This document shows positions 42,621 to 52,437 of a stretch of 64,000 nucleotides of DNA, one piece after another. Source of the DNA: JAFMJV01 sp963800275 (GTDB lineage Bacteria > Chloroflexota > Limnocylindria > Limnocylindrales > CSP1-4); NCBI GenBank assembly GCA_963800275.1, contig CAWDAI010000011.1, positions 124,001 through 188,000 on the forward strand, read 5' to 3'. Below the pieces are notes generated by a model. It saw only the letters and a list, made by a program, of their open reading frames with translations, was not told the DNA's origin and ran no database searches. The first letter of the stretch is position 1, and each line of letters opens with the position of its first letter. The position numbers were made by a program, and so were the translations under genes.

Positions 42621-43525
42621 CCAACGACACCGCCACCATGCCCGTCAGCGCGCCCGAGAGCGCCGCCGACGACCGCGAGCTCGTCATCCGTGATCTCCAC
42701 GTCGTGCCCGCCGCCAACCCGGACATCGAGATCCTGCGGGGCATCGACCTCGAGGTGCGCAAGGGCGAGGTCCACGCGATCATGGGCCGCAACGGCTCGG
42801 GCAAGACGACCCTGGCCTACGCGCTCATGGGCCACCCGGCCTATGTCGTCACCAGCGGCGAAGTCATGTGGAAGGGCATCAACGTGCTCGACCTGAGCCC
42901 TGACAAGCGGGCCCGGCTGGGCCTCTTCCTGGCCTTCCAGTACCCGACCTCGGTGCCAGGACTGTCCGTGGCCTCGTTCCTGCGTACCGCGCTCAATGCC
43001 CGTCGTCGCGGCCTCGACGCCGGCGATGGCGAGGTAGATCCCAGCGATGTCACCAAGGGCGGCATCAAGATGGGTGAGTTCCGGACGCTCATGCGCCAGA
43101 AGATGAACCTGCTCCACCTCGACGACTCGTTCGCCGGCCGCTACGTCAACGAGGGCTTCAGCGGCGGCGAGAAGAAGCGTCTCGAGATGCTGCAGATGGC
43201 CATGCTCGAGCCCGAGTTCGCCATCCTCGACGAGACCGACTCCGGCCTGGACATCGACGCCCTGCGCATCGTGGCCGAGGGTGTCAATGCCCAGCTGAGC
43301 CCCGACCTGGGCGTGCTGCTCATCACCCACTACCAGCGCCTGCTCAACTACATCACGCCCGACCGCGTGCACGTGCTGGCCCAGGGCCGCATCATCGCCA
43401 GCGGTGGCAAGGACCTGGCCCTGCGGCTCGAGGACGAAGGGTACGCGCCCATCCTGCGCGAGGCCGGCCTCGATCCCGACGTGGTCGAGGAGGAGCCGGA
43501 GCTGGTGGAGGAGCCGGAAGGCTAG
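42617..43525 (+). CDS. sufC: Fe-S cluster assembly ATPase SufC
   Basis: 302 residues from ATG 42617, overlapping rrf2. Walker A is GRNGSGKTT, the signature FSGGEKKRLEML, and Walker B FAILDETDSGLDID. The D-E-T-D-SGLD sequence and FQYPTSVPGLS are characteristic of SufC. A ~22-residue N-terminal extension and an acidic tail (EEEPELVEEPEG) make it longer than the usual ~250. SufC normally works in a SufBCD scaffold, but no sufB or sufD follows in the operon. Confidence 0.97.
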   Translation: MTNDTATMPVSAPESAADDRELVIRDLHVVPAANPDIEILRGIDLEVRKGEVHAIMGRNGSGKTTLAYALMGHPAYVVTSGEVMWKGINVLDLSPDKRARLGLFLAFQYPTSVPGLSVASFLRTALNARRRGLDAGDGEVDPSDVTKGGIKMGEFRTLMRQKMNLLHLDDSFAGRYVNEGFSGGEKKRLEMLQMAMLEPEFAILDETDSGLDIDALRIVAEGVNAQLSPDLGVLLITHYQRLLNYITPDRVHVLAQGRIIASGGKDLALRLEDEGYAPILREAGLDPDVVEEEPELVEEPEG

Positions 43526-43558
43526 CCGGCCGCACAGCCGACGATCGCCCAGGACCAC

Positions 43559-44824
43559 ATGAGCACGACCACCCACTTCGATCCGGCGGTCATCCGGCGC
43601 GACTTCCCGATCCTCGAGCGGGAGATCCACGGACACCCGCTGGTCTACCTCGACAGTGCGGCCACGGCGCTCAAGCCGCGCGCCGTCATCGACGCGGTCG
43701 ACGCCTACAACAGCCACCACAGTGCCAACGTCCACCGGGGCATCTATACCATCGGCGAGGAGGCCACGGCCGAGTACGAGGCCGCCCGCCAGAAGGTGGC
43801 CCGCTTCATCGGCGCGTCCGACCCCGCGGAGATCGTCTTCGTGCGCAATGCCACCGAGGCCATCAACCTCGTGGCCTATGCCTGGGGTCGAACCAACATC
43901 GGTCGAGCCGACACCATCGTCACGACCGAGATGGAGCACCACGCGAACCTGGTGCCCTGGCAACTGCTGGCCCAGGAAAAGGACGCCGACCTCGAGTTCG
44001 TGCCCTTCGACGGGGAGGGGCGCCTGATCGCGGACAGCTACGAGGTCCTGTTGCGGACCAGACCCAAGCTGGTGACCTTCATCCACAAGTCCAACACCCT
44101 GGGCACGCTCAACGACGTGCGCACGATGGTGGCCCAGGCGCACGCTGCGGGCGCGCTGGTGCTGGTGGACGGAGCGCAGGCCGTACCGCACCTGCCCGTG
44201 GACGTGCGAGCGCTGGGTGCGGACTTCTACGTCTTCAGCGGCCACAAGATGCTGGCCCCCACCGGCTCCGGTGCACTGTGGGCGCGCCGCGAGCTGCTGG
44301 AGGCCATGCCGCCCTTCATGAGCGGGGGCGAGATGATCCACTCGGTCCACCTGCGTCACACCACCTTCGCCGACATCCCCTACAAGTTCGAGGCCGGGAC
44401 CCCGGACGTGGCCGCCGCCATCGGCCTCGGCGCGGCGGTCGACTACCTCACCGCGCTGGGCATGGAGAACGTGGCCGCGCACGAGGAGGCGCTCACGGCC
44501 TACGCCCTCGAGGTGCTTGCCCGCGAGATCCCCGGGCTGCGGCTGCACGGACCACGCTCCGCGTCCGAGCGGGCGGGGGTGGTCACCTTCACGCTGCCGG
44601 AGGCGCACGCTCACGACGTGGCCACGCTCCTCGACCGAGAGGGGATCGCCATCCGTGCCGGCCACCACTGCACCCAGCCGCTGCACGAGCGCCTGGGTGA
44701 GGCCGCGACCGGCCGCGCCTCCTTCAACGTCTATAGCTCGACCGAGGACATCGACCGGCTCGTCGCCGGGCTGCGTGGCGTGCAGCGCATCTTCGGGCGT
44801 GCTCCGGCGACCACAGGAGCCTAG
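43559..44824 (+). CDS. sufS: Cysteine desulfurase SufS
   Basis: 421 residues from ATG 43559. The PLP lysine is K230 in FSGHKMLAPTGSG. The persulfide cysteine is C371 in AGHHCTQPLHE, the short-loop type II (SufS) form. The N-terminal FPILEREIHGHPLVYLDSAA is typical. It removes sulfur from L-cysteine and hands it to SufU, encoded next. In this cluster it could also feed the rhodanese-E1 protein, but that is inference. Confidence 0.97.
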   Translation: MSTTTHFDPAVIRRDFPILEREIHGHPLVYLDSAATALKPRAVIDAVDAYNSHHSANVHRGIYTIGEEATAEYEAARQKVARFIGASDPAEIVFVRNATEAINLVAYAWGRTNIGRADTIVTTEMEHHANLVPWQLLAQEKDADLEFVPFDGEGRLIADSYEVLLRTRPKLVTFIHKSNTLGTLNDVRTMVAQAHAAGALVLVDGAQAVPHLPVDVRALGADFYVFSGHKMLAPTGSGALWARRELLEAMPPFMSGGEMIHSVHLRHTTFADIPYKFEAGTPDVAAAIGLGAAVDYLTALGMENVAAHEEALTAYALEVLAREIPGLRLHGPRSASERAGVVTFTLPEAHAHDVATLLDREGIAIRAGHHCTQPLHERLGEAATGRASFNVYSSTEDIDRLVAGLRGVQRIFGRAPATTGA

Positions 44825-44857
44825 GGATCGATGACATCGAGTAGGCTGGGCTGACCC

Positions 44858-45265
44858 ATGGACGACCTGTATCGAGACGAGATCCTCGAGCACTATCGCG
44901 AACCACACAACTTCGGCGTCCTCGAGTCGCCGGATGCTTCGTACGAGGGGCACAACCCGTTGTGCGGCGATCGCATCACCATGATGCTGACCCTCGACGC
45001 GTCGGGCACGGTGACCGACGTCGCCTTCAGTGGACGCGGCTGTGCCATCAGCCAGGCCAGCGCGAGCATGCTCACCGACGAGATCCGGGGCCGCTCACTC
45101 GACGAGGTCCGGGCCCTGAAGAACCAGGACATCCTCGACCTGCTGGGCATCGAGATCAGCCCGGCTCGCCTCAAGTGCGCGCTGCTTTCCATCGATACGC
45201 TCCACCACGCCATCGACGAGCGCGATGGCGCCAGCGGATCAGAGCCCTCCGGGGACCAGTCATGA
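44858..45265 (+). CDS. sufU: SufU-type (IscU-like) sulfur acceptor/scaffold
   Basis: 135 residues. The ligand set is complete: C36 and D38 in HNPLCGDRI, C62 in SGRGCAIS and C107 in SPARLKCALL. The spacing between the second and third cysteines is the longer form of SufU. SufU accepts sulfane sulfur from SufS, usually with zinc at its site. With SufB and SufD missing from the cluster it could act as the scaffold, as IscU does, but the sequence cannot decide. Confidence 0.95.
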   Translation: MDDLYRDEILEHYREPHNFGVLESPDASYEGHNPLCGDRITMMLTLDASGTVTDVAFSGRGCAISQASASMLTDEIRGRSLDEVRALKNQDILDLLGIEISPARLKCALLSIDTLHHAIDERDGASGSEPSGDQS

Positions 45266-45318
45266 CGCTGCGACCGCTCCGGAGAACCGTGTTCACGCGC
45301 AGGGGGTCACCCGACTGT

Positions 45319-45350
45319 CGTCGGCCGGCCGCAGTGGCCGGCGACTAGCG
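45319..45350. other. GC-rich hairpin between sufU and the E1 gene
   Basis: The 146-base gap contains a hairpin: CGGCC at 45330 and its complement GGCCG near 45345, flanked by GTCG/CGAC arms. It has no T-tract. It may moderate transcription or protect an RNA end between the suf and cysO halves. Downstream the strand is C/A-rich with no clear promoter. Confidence 0.35.
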
Positions 45351-45411
45351 GACCAACCAACCCACCACCGACCGACAGCCCGAGCCGGTCCACCACGGAG
45401 CCCTTCCCCCC

Positions 45412-46515
45412 ATGACCAAGACCTACCGGGACCTCCTCGCCGAGGCGCGAGCGCGGGTCCGCGAGGTGACCACGGCCGAGGCCGAGCGGGCCGCCGGTGA
45501 CGGCGCCGCCATCATCGACTGCCGCGAGGACAGCGAGTGGGAGCAGGGCCATGTCCGTGGCGCCCGCCACCTCTCCAAGTCCTACATCGAGCAGGAGATC
45601 GAGGGCCTGGTGCCCGACCGGGAGACGCCAGTCGTCGTCTACTGCGCGGGTGGCATCCGCTCGCTCTTCGCAGCCGAGACGCTCGTGGACATGGGCTATA
45701 GCGAGGTGGCCTCCATGAGCGGTGGCTTCCAGGCCTGGAAGTCCGAGGGTCGTGCCTGGGACCAGCCGCGCGTACTCAGCCCGGAGCAGAAGTCGCGCTA
45801 CTCGCGCCACCTGCTCATCCCCGAGGTAGGCATCGAAGGCCAGGCTCGGCTGCTCGGCTCGAAGGTGCTCTTCATCGGCGCCGGAGGACTGGGTTCGCCG
45901 GGCATGCTCTACATGGCCGCGGCCGGTGTGGGCACCATCGGCATCGTGGACTTCGACGTCGTCGATGCCTCCAACCTGCAGCGCCAGATCGTCCACCGCA
46001 CCGACCGGGTGGGCATGCGCAAGGTGGAATCCGCGCAGATGACTATCAACGCCCTCAATCCGGACGTGGATGTCGTCATCCACGAGACCATGCTGGGACC
46101 GGACAACGTCGACGAGCTGATCGCCGGCTACGACCTCATCTTCGATGGCACCGACACCTTCGAGACGCGCTACGTGCTCAACGATGCCGCGGTGCGCGCC
46201 CGGATCCCGGTGGTCCACGCGAGCGTCTTCCGCTTCGAGGGCCAGCTTACGGTGTTCAAGCCCTTCGAGGGCCCGTGCTATCGCTGCCTCTACCCCACGC
46301 CCCCGCCGCCGGAGCTGGCTCCCGGCTGCTCGGTGGCCGGTGTCCTGGGCGTGGTGCCCGGCGTGATGGGTCTGCTGCAGGCGACCGAGGGCCTCAAGGT
46401 CTTGCTCGACATCGGCGATCCGCTCGTGGGTCGGTTGCTCATCTACGACGCGCTCGACGGCGCCTTCAGCGAGCTCCAGCTCCGGCGCGATCCGGGTTGC
46501 CCGGCCTGCGGCTGA
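45412..46515 (+). CDS. Rhodanese-E1 (MoeB/MoeZ-like) adenylyl/sulfurtransferase, domains in inverted order
   Basis: 367 residues. Residues ~15-112 form a rhodanese domain with catalytic C78 in VVVYCAGGIRS. Residues ~120-367 form a ThiF/MoeB E1 domain: YSRHLLIPEVGIEGQ, the nucleotide loop FIGAGGLGSPG, and DASNLQRQIVH. The possible thioester cysteine sits in APGCSVAGVLG, and zinc-type cysteines in CYRC and CPAC. MoeZ and MOCS3 place the rhodanese at the C-terminus; here it is at the N-terminus. The product should adenylate the C-terminal glycine of the carrier encoded next and convert it to a thiocarboxylate. Confidence 0.93.
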   Translation: MTKTYRDLLAEARARVREVTTAEAERAAGDGAAIIDCREDSEWEQGHVRGARHLSKSYIEQEIEGLVPDRETPVVVYCAGGIRSLFAAETLVDMGYSEVASMSGGFQAWKSEGRAWDQPRVLSPEQKSRYSRHLLIPEVGIEGQARLLGSKVLFIGAGGLGSPGMLYMAAAGVGTIGIVDFDVVDASNLQRQIVHRTDRVGMRKVESAQMTINALNPDVDVVIHETMLGPDNVDELIAGYDLIFDGTDTFETRYVLNDAAVRARIPVVHASVFRFEGQLTVFKPFEGPCYRCLYPTPPPPELAPGCSVAGVLGVVPGVMGLLQATEGLKVLLDIGDPLVGRLLIYDALDGAFSELQLRRDPGCPACG

Positions 46516-46596
46516 CGGCGTGCTGCCCGAGGCCGCCGCCGAGGATGGCGTCTTCACCTTGCCAACCACACCAGCCACAGCCACGGGGGTGAATGC

Positions 46597-46872
46597 ATGA
46601 CCGCGGTCCGCATCCCGCCGGTCCTGCGCCAGCAGGCCGGCAACCAGAAGAAGGTCGAGGTCACCGGTTCCACGGTAGGCGAGGCCCTCGAGTCGCTGCT
46701 CGGGTCCTACCCGGGCCTGCGCGAGCAGATCTTCACCGCCGAGGGCTCGCTCAATCGCTTCGTGAACGTCTACGTCAACGGTCGAGACGTGCGCTACGAG
46801 CAGGAGCTGGCCACGCCGGTGGGAGAGAGCGACGAGGTCATCCTGCTGCCGGCCATGGCCGGGGGTCGCTGA
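46597..46872 (+). CDS. cysO: MoaD/ThiS-fold sulfur carrier protein (CysO-like)
   Basis: 91 residues with ubiquitin-like spacing: VTGSTVGEALESLLGSYPGL, then FVNVYVNGRDVRYEQ and then DEVILLPAMAGGR. It ends in Gly-Gly-Arg; an E1 substrate normally ends in free Gly-Gly, so the arginine should have to be removed first. It lies between the E1 gene and a CysM-type synthase, the arrangement expected for the CysO thiocarboxylate sulfur donor of mycobacteria. MoaD or ThiS roles are less likely because no moa or thi genes are near. Confidence 0.9.
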   Translation: MTAVRIPPVLRQQAGNQKKVEVTGSTVGEALESLLGSYPGLREQIFTAEGSLNRFVNVYVNGRDVRYEQELATPVGESDEVILLPAMAGGR

Positions 46873-46894
46873 CGAGGGCCGGCACAGCGTGACC

Positions 46895-47898
<1,004 letters not shown>

Positions 47899-47905
<7 letters not shown>

Positions 47906-48495
47906 ACGATCGCGCCGAGCGAGCGCCCGAGGTGCTCTCGGATGTGAGCGAGCCGGCGGCGACCGGAGCGGGTGCGGTCGTACCCGACGTGGCCGCCTGG
48001 CAGCGGGCCGCCGACGCTGGGGCCGCGGCCCGGGCCGCGGACGTCGCCCTGCCGCGAGGCGGGGGGCCGCCGTGGGTGCCGGCCTCGGCCCGCATCCCGG
48101 CACCGGTGCGCGAGGCGCTCCTCGCGTGGCTGCGTGCGGCCCGTCCCAATGAGGGTTGGGGGCTCCTGGTCGCTGATCGGGCGGCGGAAGACGGCGGTGT
48201 CCCCGATCGGTTCGTGGGCATGCGCAACGCGGCCGAGTCACCCTACCGCTACTATCCCGACTCGGACGAGCTGCTGCGGGTGATGCTGGAGATCGACGAT
48301 GCCGACGAGGTCGTCTGGGGCGTGGTCCACTCGCACGTGGCCTCGCCCCCCTACCCGTCCCCGACCGACATCGGCCTGGCCACCTACCCCGAGGCGGTCT
48401 ACGTACTGACCTCGTTCGCCGTGGAGCCACCGGATCTGCGAGCCTGGACCATCGTCGATGGCGCGGTCAACGAGGTCGTACTGGAGCGGACCTGA
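47899..48495 (+). CDS. mec: JAMM/MPN metallopeptidase (Mec+-like)
   Basis: 198 residues from GTG 47899, overlapping cysM. The JAMM zinc site is complete: E85 in NEGWGLLV, H144 and H146 in GVVHSHVASP, and S154/D157 in PSPTD, giving HxHx7Sx2D. The first ~60 residues are Ala-rich and unusual. In mycobacteria Mec releases cysteine from CysO-Cys; in Wolinella and Pseudomonas homologues JAMM enzymes also trim extra C-terminal residues from sulfur carriers. Because the carrier here ends GGR, this enzyme may do both. Confidence 0.92.
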
Positions 48496-48537
48496 CGGCG
48501 TATTACACTCGAGTCAAACGAAGCGGGAGTGATTGAC

Positions 48538-49026
48538 ATGAGCCAGCTATTGGTCCTGACCTTCGAGAAGCGAGAGACCGCCGGCCAGGCAGCAGAGCGC
48601 CTCAAGGGCCTGAATGCGGCCCATGGCCTCGACATCGGAGACATGGCCGTGGTCGAGAAGGATGACGACGGCAAGGTCCACGTCCATCACGGCGTCGACA
48701 CGACCACCGCCGGTGGGGCCATCGTGGGTGGCGCGCTGGGCCTGCTCCTGGGGCTCGTCTTCTTCCCGGTGGCGGGGATCGCCCTCGGCGCACTCGCCGG
48801 CGGCTTCATCGGTCGCTCGCTGCACCAGAACGTGGACAAGAACCTCGTCAGCGACGTCACCAACGACCTGACACCCGGTACCTCGGCCATCTTCGTCATC
48901 GGCTCCGGCTCCCCCTCAGCCCTCGTCGGCGCCCTCGATCCGTTCAAGGGCAAGGTCTACCAGACCACGCTCGACCCGGAGACGGAGGCCGAGATCCAGC
49001 GCGCGCTGGACCACGCCGCGGAGTAG
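48538..49026 (+). CDS. DUF1269 membrane-associated protein
   Basis: 162 residues from ATG 48538, preceded by GGGAG; a GTG three codons upstream is less likely. The Gly-rich hydrophobic centre (AIVGGALGLLLGLVFFPVAG, then IALGALAGGFIG) and the C-terminal DLTPGTSAIFVIGSGSP are family features. It is the last gene of the cluster, 42 bases after the JAMM gene. Function is unknown; it may be a membrane partner or an unrelated neighbour. Confidence 0.85.
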   Translation: MSQLLVLTFEKRETAGQAAERLKGLNAAHGLDIGDMAVVEKDDDGKVHVHHGVDTTTAGGAIVGGALGLLLGLVFFPVAGIALGALAGGFIGRSLHQNVDKNLVSDVTNDLTPGTSAIFVIGSGSPSALVGALDPFKGKVYQTTLDPETEAEIQRALDHAAE

Positions 49027-49043
49027 CTCCTCAGCCCCTCCCG

Positions 49044-51425
49044 CTAGCCGGCCGGGCGCAGGGCGATGAGCTGGACCGGTCCGCGCTCGCTGTTGCGGCC
49101 GTTGAGCGCGAGGAACTCGACGCGCCCGTCACCGTCGTAGTCCAGCGCTATCACCGCGTCCGCACTCCCGCCCTCGACCGTGGGCGTGTCCAGCCGTTGC
49201 CAGGCGCGACCATCACCCTCGTTGCGCAGCAGCAGGTCGTGCCCGTTGTCGCGGGTCTTGGCCTGCAGCACGTAGAGGTCGAGGTCGCCGTCACCGTCGG
49301 CGTCGCCGGTCGCGAGCGCGGTGCCACCCGTGACGGGCTCTTCGGCCACGCGCCGGAACCGGCCATCACTGCCTCGTGACACCACCAGCCGGCCCTCGGA
49401 TAGCTGGACGAGGTCGAGCACACCGTCGCCGTCGAGGTCGGCCAGGGCGGCGTCGCGCTCGCCGATCGACTCGATGCCGGCGTCGGCGGTCACGTCGGTG
49501 ACGGCCAGGCCGGGCTGGTTGCGGTAGAGCCGGATGCCCGCTTCGGGCTGCACCGCCCGCTTGTCCCAGTACACCAGCAGGATGTCGTCGCGTCCGTCGC
49601 CGTCGTAGTCGCCGATGTCGAGGTCCTCGGTCGCGAGGCCGGTGTCGAAGCCGGGGATGGGCGCCGCCTCGAGGCGTGCCGGTGCCACCTGCAGGAAGGT
49701 GCGATCAGCCGAGGGCTGGCCGTCCATGCGCTTGGTCTCCTGGCCCAGCAGGAGGTCGAGATCACCGTCCTCGTCGAGGTCCACGAACCGGGGCTGGCGC
49801 CCGCGTCCGAGGGGCTCGGTGGCACCGCCGGCCCAGGGCTCGAGCTCAGGAGCGGTACCGCCCGGGTCCAGCCACAGCTGGTTGGCCTTGACGCCGGTCC
49901 CGCGCGAGGCGCCAAAGGCGCAGTAGAGGTCGGGCAGGCCGGAGGCGTCGATGTCGGCGGCGGCACAGGCGTGGCGATCACCCCCGCCGAAGCGCAACCC
50001 GGTCTCGCGCAAGCCGTTCCCGCCGTCGTTGAGATAGAGCCGTGCCCGGGCTCCGTGGCGGCCGAGGAAGAGGTCGTCGCGACCGTCGCCATCGAAGTCA
50101 GCGACGGTCGCACCCCATGACTGGCTGGCCGCCGGCAGCCCGGCCTCCCTGGCCACGTCGACCACGGCCACCGGTCCGGCGAGGGCCTCGGCCGGAGCCG
50201 GTGTGACCGGCTCGCCGGCGGGTGGCGCGAGCGGCGTCCCGGTCGTTGCCTGGGGCAGCTGCACGCGGCTGCGACAGATGCGCGCGACGAGGCCATCGTC
50301 GGTGCGGCCGACGACCCAGCCATGGCCGGCCGGATCGCCGGCGATGTCGGTGATCGCGCCCATGCCCCAGGCGGGCCGGGCCAACGAGATCGAACCGCTG
50401 CCGCTCTCGGCGAGGCGGACGACGAGCGGCAGGTAGCGTCCCTTTCCGGGGTCCCAGGTGGTGCCGCCGACGATGACGGCGTCACCCTCCACCGATACCG
50501 CGGTCAGCAGGGTCGGCGCCACGCCGGCCGCCGGCCCACTCGTCACCGACCAGTCCGAGCCGTCCCAGCGCAGCAGCAGCGGCTCGATGGTGCTGCCGGA
50601 GAGCCGGTGCCCCACGGCCCAGCCCCCCGCCGGGTCACGCATGTCGATGTCAGCCACGATGGCGTCGTGCAGCCCGGCGACCTGGTAGCGGGTCCAGCCC
50701 TCGCCGGCACGCACCGCGAGGTAGGGGACCATCTCGCCGTCGGTATCGTCGATGGCGGTGCCGGCCACCCACACCTGGCCATCGTCGCTGATCGAGACGC
50801 TCGAGAGCGTCGCACGCTCGCCCGTCGCCAGGGGCAGCGTCTCCCCGCGCCAGTGGGCAGCGCGCCACTCGAGGGCCCACGGTCGCTGATCGCCCGGCTG
50901 GCCCTGCACGAAGCCGACTGCCCAGACGGCTGGGCCACGGGCTGCGACGTCGGTCAGCGCGGCGTTGAAGCCCTTCGGCTCCGGCGTCGGCAGCAGCTCC
51001 CAGCCCGCATCGGTGCGGCGGGTGGCGTAGGCGGTCACGAAGTCGGTCTCGCGCGCGAAGCCCACCGCCCACACCGGCTCGCCCGGGCCGGCCGCGGCGA
51101 TGGCCATGAGCCCGCTGTCGCGGGTCGCGGGCGTGGGCGGCAGCTCGAGCTCGGCCGAGTCGCTCACGCCGTGCAGCACCGAGGCCTGCCGCAGGCCGCC
51201 ACCGAGCAGTGAGCCACCGGCGATCCAGACCTCGTCAGGCGCGCTCATGGCGACGCCCTCCGGCGCGATGTCGTCGCGCAGCTCCAGCTCGGTCCAGCCA
51301 CGCTCGCAGACGGCGTCGGCTGCGGGGTCCTGCGCCGTGGCGGCGAAGAGCACGCCGGCGGCGGCGAGGGTCAGTCCGGCGGAGAGCGCCAGCGCCGGCA
51401 GGAGGCGAGGGGAGCGGGTGGTCAT
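49044..51425 (-). CDS. Secreted VCBS/FG-GAP repeat beta-propeller protein
   Basis: 793 residues. A signal peptide (ALALSAGLTLAAAGVLF) precedes a first half of WD/kelch-like blades with repeated W-A-V-G segments (PVWAVGFARE, AVWAVGFVQG, GGWAVGHRLS). The second half has at least seven calcium-binding FG-GAP/VCBS loops, for example DFDGDGRDDLF, DLDEDGDLDLL, DYDGDGRDDIL and DADGDGDLDLY. It probably folds as two propellers outside the cell. Binding or scaffold roles are typical; no enzyme motif is seen. It is the last gene of the transporter-deaminase operon, coupled by ATGA to the SRPBCC gene. Confidence 0.9.
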   Translation of the reverse strand: MTTRSPRLLPALALSAGLTLAAAGVLFAATAQDPAADAVCERGWTELELRDDIAPEGVAMSAPDEVWIAGGSLLGGGLRQASVLHGVSDSAELELPPTPATRDSGLMAIAAAGPGEPVWAVGFARETDFVTAYATRRTDAGWELLPTPEPKGFNAALTDVAARGPAVWAVGFVQGQPGDQRPWALEWRAAHWRGETLPLATGERATLSSVSISDDGQVWVAGTAIDDTDGEMVPYLAVRAGEGWTRYQVAGLHDAIVADIDMRDPAGGWAVGHRLSGSTIEPLLLRWDGSDWSVTSGPAAGVAPTLLTAVSVEGDAVIVGGTTWDPGKGRYLPLVVRLAESGSGSISLARPAWGMGAITDIAGDPAGHGWVVGRTDDGLVARICRSRVQLPQATTGTPLAPPAGEPVTPAPAEALAGPVAVVDVAREAGLPAASQSWGATVADFDGDGRDDLFLGRHGARARLYLNDGGNGLRETGLRFGGGDRHACAAADIDASGLPDLYCAFGASRGTGVKANQLWLDPGGTAPELEPWAGGATEPLGRGRQPRFVDLDEDGDLDLLLGQETKRMDGQPSADRTFLQVAPARLEAAPIPGFDTGLATEDLDIGDYDGDGRDDILLVYWDKRAVQPEAGIRLYRNQPGLAVTDVTADAGIESIGERDAALADLDGDGVLDLVQLSEGRLVVSRGSDGRFRRVAEEPVTGGTALATGDADGDGDLDLYVLQAKTRDNGHDLLLRNEGDGRAWQRLDTPTVEGGSADAVIALDYDGDGRVEFLALNGRNSERGPVQLIALRPAG

Positions 51426-51910
51426 GGGTGCATCTTGCCTGAGCCATCGATATAGGCCTCGAATCGGGCCAGGACGGCGTCCCAGCCGGGGTCGTAGCCG
51501 GCCCGCATGGCCGCCCCCAGGCCCGTGCCCAGTCCGGCGTCGAGCGCTTCCCAGTCACGATGTTCCAGCCGCAGCCAGCAGCCGTCGCCCGCCGACTCGA
51601 AGCGCACCTCGAGGGTGGTCGCACCCTCCAGTCCCCTCGTCGGGTGCCACGACAGCAGCACCCGCTTCGGTGGCTCCCAGGCGAGCACGTCGGCCCACGT
51701 GTGCTCGGTGCCGTCCGTGGTCGACTCCCACATGCGGCCGCCCACCGCGGCCTCGAGCCGGATGGCAGCCGCGTCCTGCCCGGCCAGGGCGTGGCGATCG
51801 AGCGGCCACCACTCGGTCAAGCCCACCGTGAACGTGGCGAAGGCGGCCTCGATCGGCAGGAGCAGGAAGCGCTCCTTGCATACCGGCGCGACCGCTGCGG
51901 GGCCGGGCAT
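51422..51910 (-). CDS. SRPBCC (AHSA1-type) domain protein
   Basis: 162 residues from ATG 51910. ERFLLLPIEAAFATFTVGLTEWWP at the start (seen in two parts: ERFLLLPIEAAFATF and GLTEWWP), GGRMWESTTDGTEHTW and LSWHPTRGLEGATTLEV fit the AHSA1-like helix-grip fold. It would bind a hydrophobic ligand. It follows cytosine deaminase and overlaps the VCBS gene by four bases, but its function in the operon is not apparent. Confidence 0.8.
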   Translation of the reverse strand: MPGPAAVAPVCKERFLLLPIEAAFATFTVGLTEWWPLDRHALAGQDAAAIRLEAAVGGRMWESTTDGTEHTWADVLAWEPPKRVLLSWHPTRGLEGATTLEVRFESAGDGCWLRLEHRDWEALDAGLGTGLGAAMRAGYDPGWDAVLARFEAYIDGSGKMHP

Positions 51911-51969
51911 CACCCGGTCATCGGCCACGTCCGGCGTCCGGGTCGGGTGCGGCTTGCATCGACCGTCCG

Positions 51970-52416
51970 CTATTCCTTGCCGATGTCCTCGTTCCAGACC
52001 TGTGGGTAACGCTCGATGAACGCGGCCATGAGGCCCTTGCACTCGCGAGAGTCAAGATCGATCACCTCCACGCCGCGAGAGCGCAGGTAGTCCTCGCCGC
52101 CCATGAACGTCTCGTTCTCCCCGATGACCACGCGCGGGATGCCATAGAGCAGGATGGCGCCGGTGCACATGTCGCAGGGGCTGAGCGTGGTGTACATGGT
52201 GGCGCGCTTGTAGACCGAGGCGTGAAGCCGGCCCACGTTCTCCAGGCAGTCGGTCTCGCCGTGACGGATGACGCTGCCCTGCTGGACCCGACGGTTGTGG
52301 CCGGAGCCCAGCACCGCGCCGTCGGCCACCAGCGCCGCCCCCACAGGCACGCCCCCTTCAGCCAGCCCTCGCGCGCCCTCGTCGATGGCGATCTTCATGA
52401 AGTCGTGGTCGTCCAT
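51970..52416 (-). CDS. Cytosine deaminase of the yeast Fcy1 type
   Basis: 148 residues with zinc site H52/E54 in RHGETDCLENVGR and C81/C84 in LSPCDMCTGAILLYGIPR. The order and surrounding sequence (GGVPVGAALV, GHNRRVQQGS, YTTLSPCDMCTG, FIERYPQVWNEDIG) closely follow Saccharomyces Fcy1, residue by residue with an offset of ten. It should deaminate free cytosine to uracil and ammonia. Guanine deaminase and tRNA adenosine deaminase are less likely because their HAE/PCxxC contexts differ. It follows a BMP-type transporter, which fits salvage of nucleobases. Confidence 0.92.
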   Translation of the reverse strand: MDDHDFMKIAIDEGARGLAEGGVPVGAALVADGAVLGSGHNRRVQQGSVIRHGETDCLENVGRLHASVYKRATMYTTLSPCDMCTGAILLYGIPRVVIGENETFMGGEDYLRSRGVEVIDLDSRECKGLMAAFIERYPQVWNEDIGKE

Positions 52417-52437
52417 GGTCTCTCCTTGCTGTCGGCG

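Noticed and set aside
42410..44953. Long minus-strand open frame opposite sufC/sufS
   Set aside because: Composition is the mirror of the suf genes, and no motif is present.
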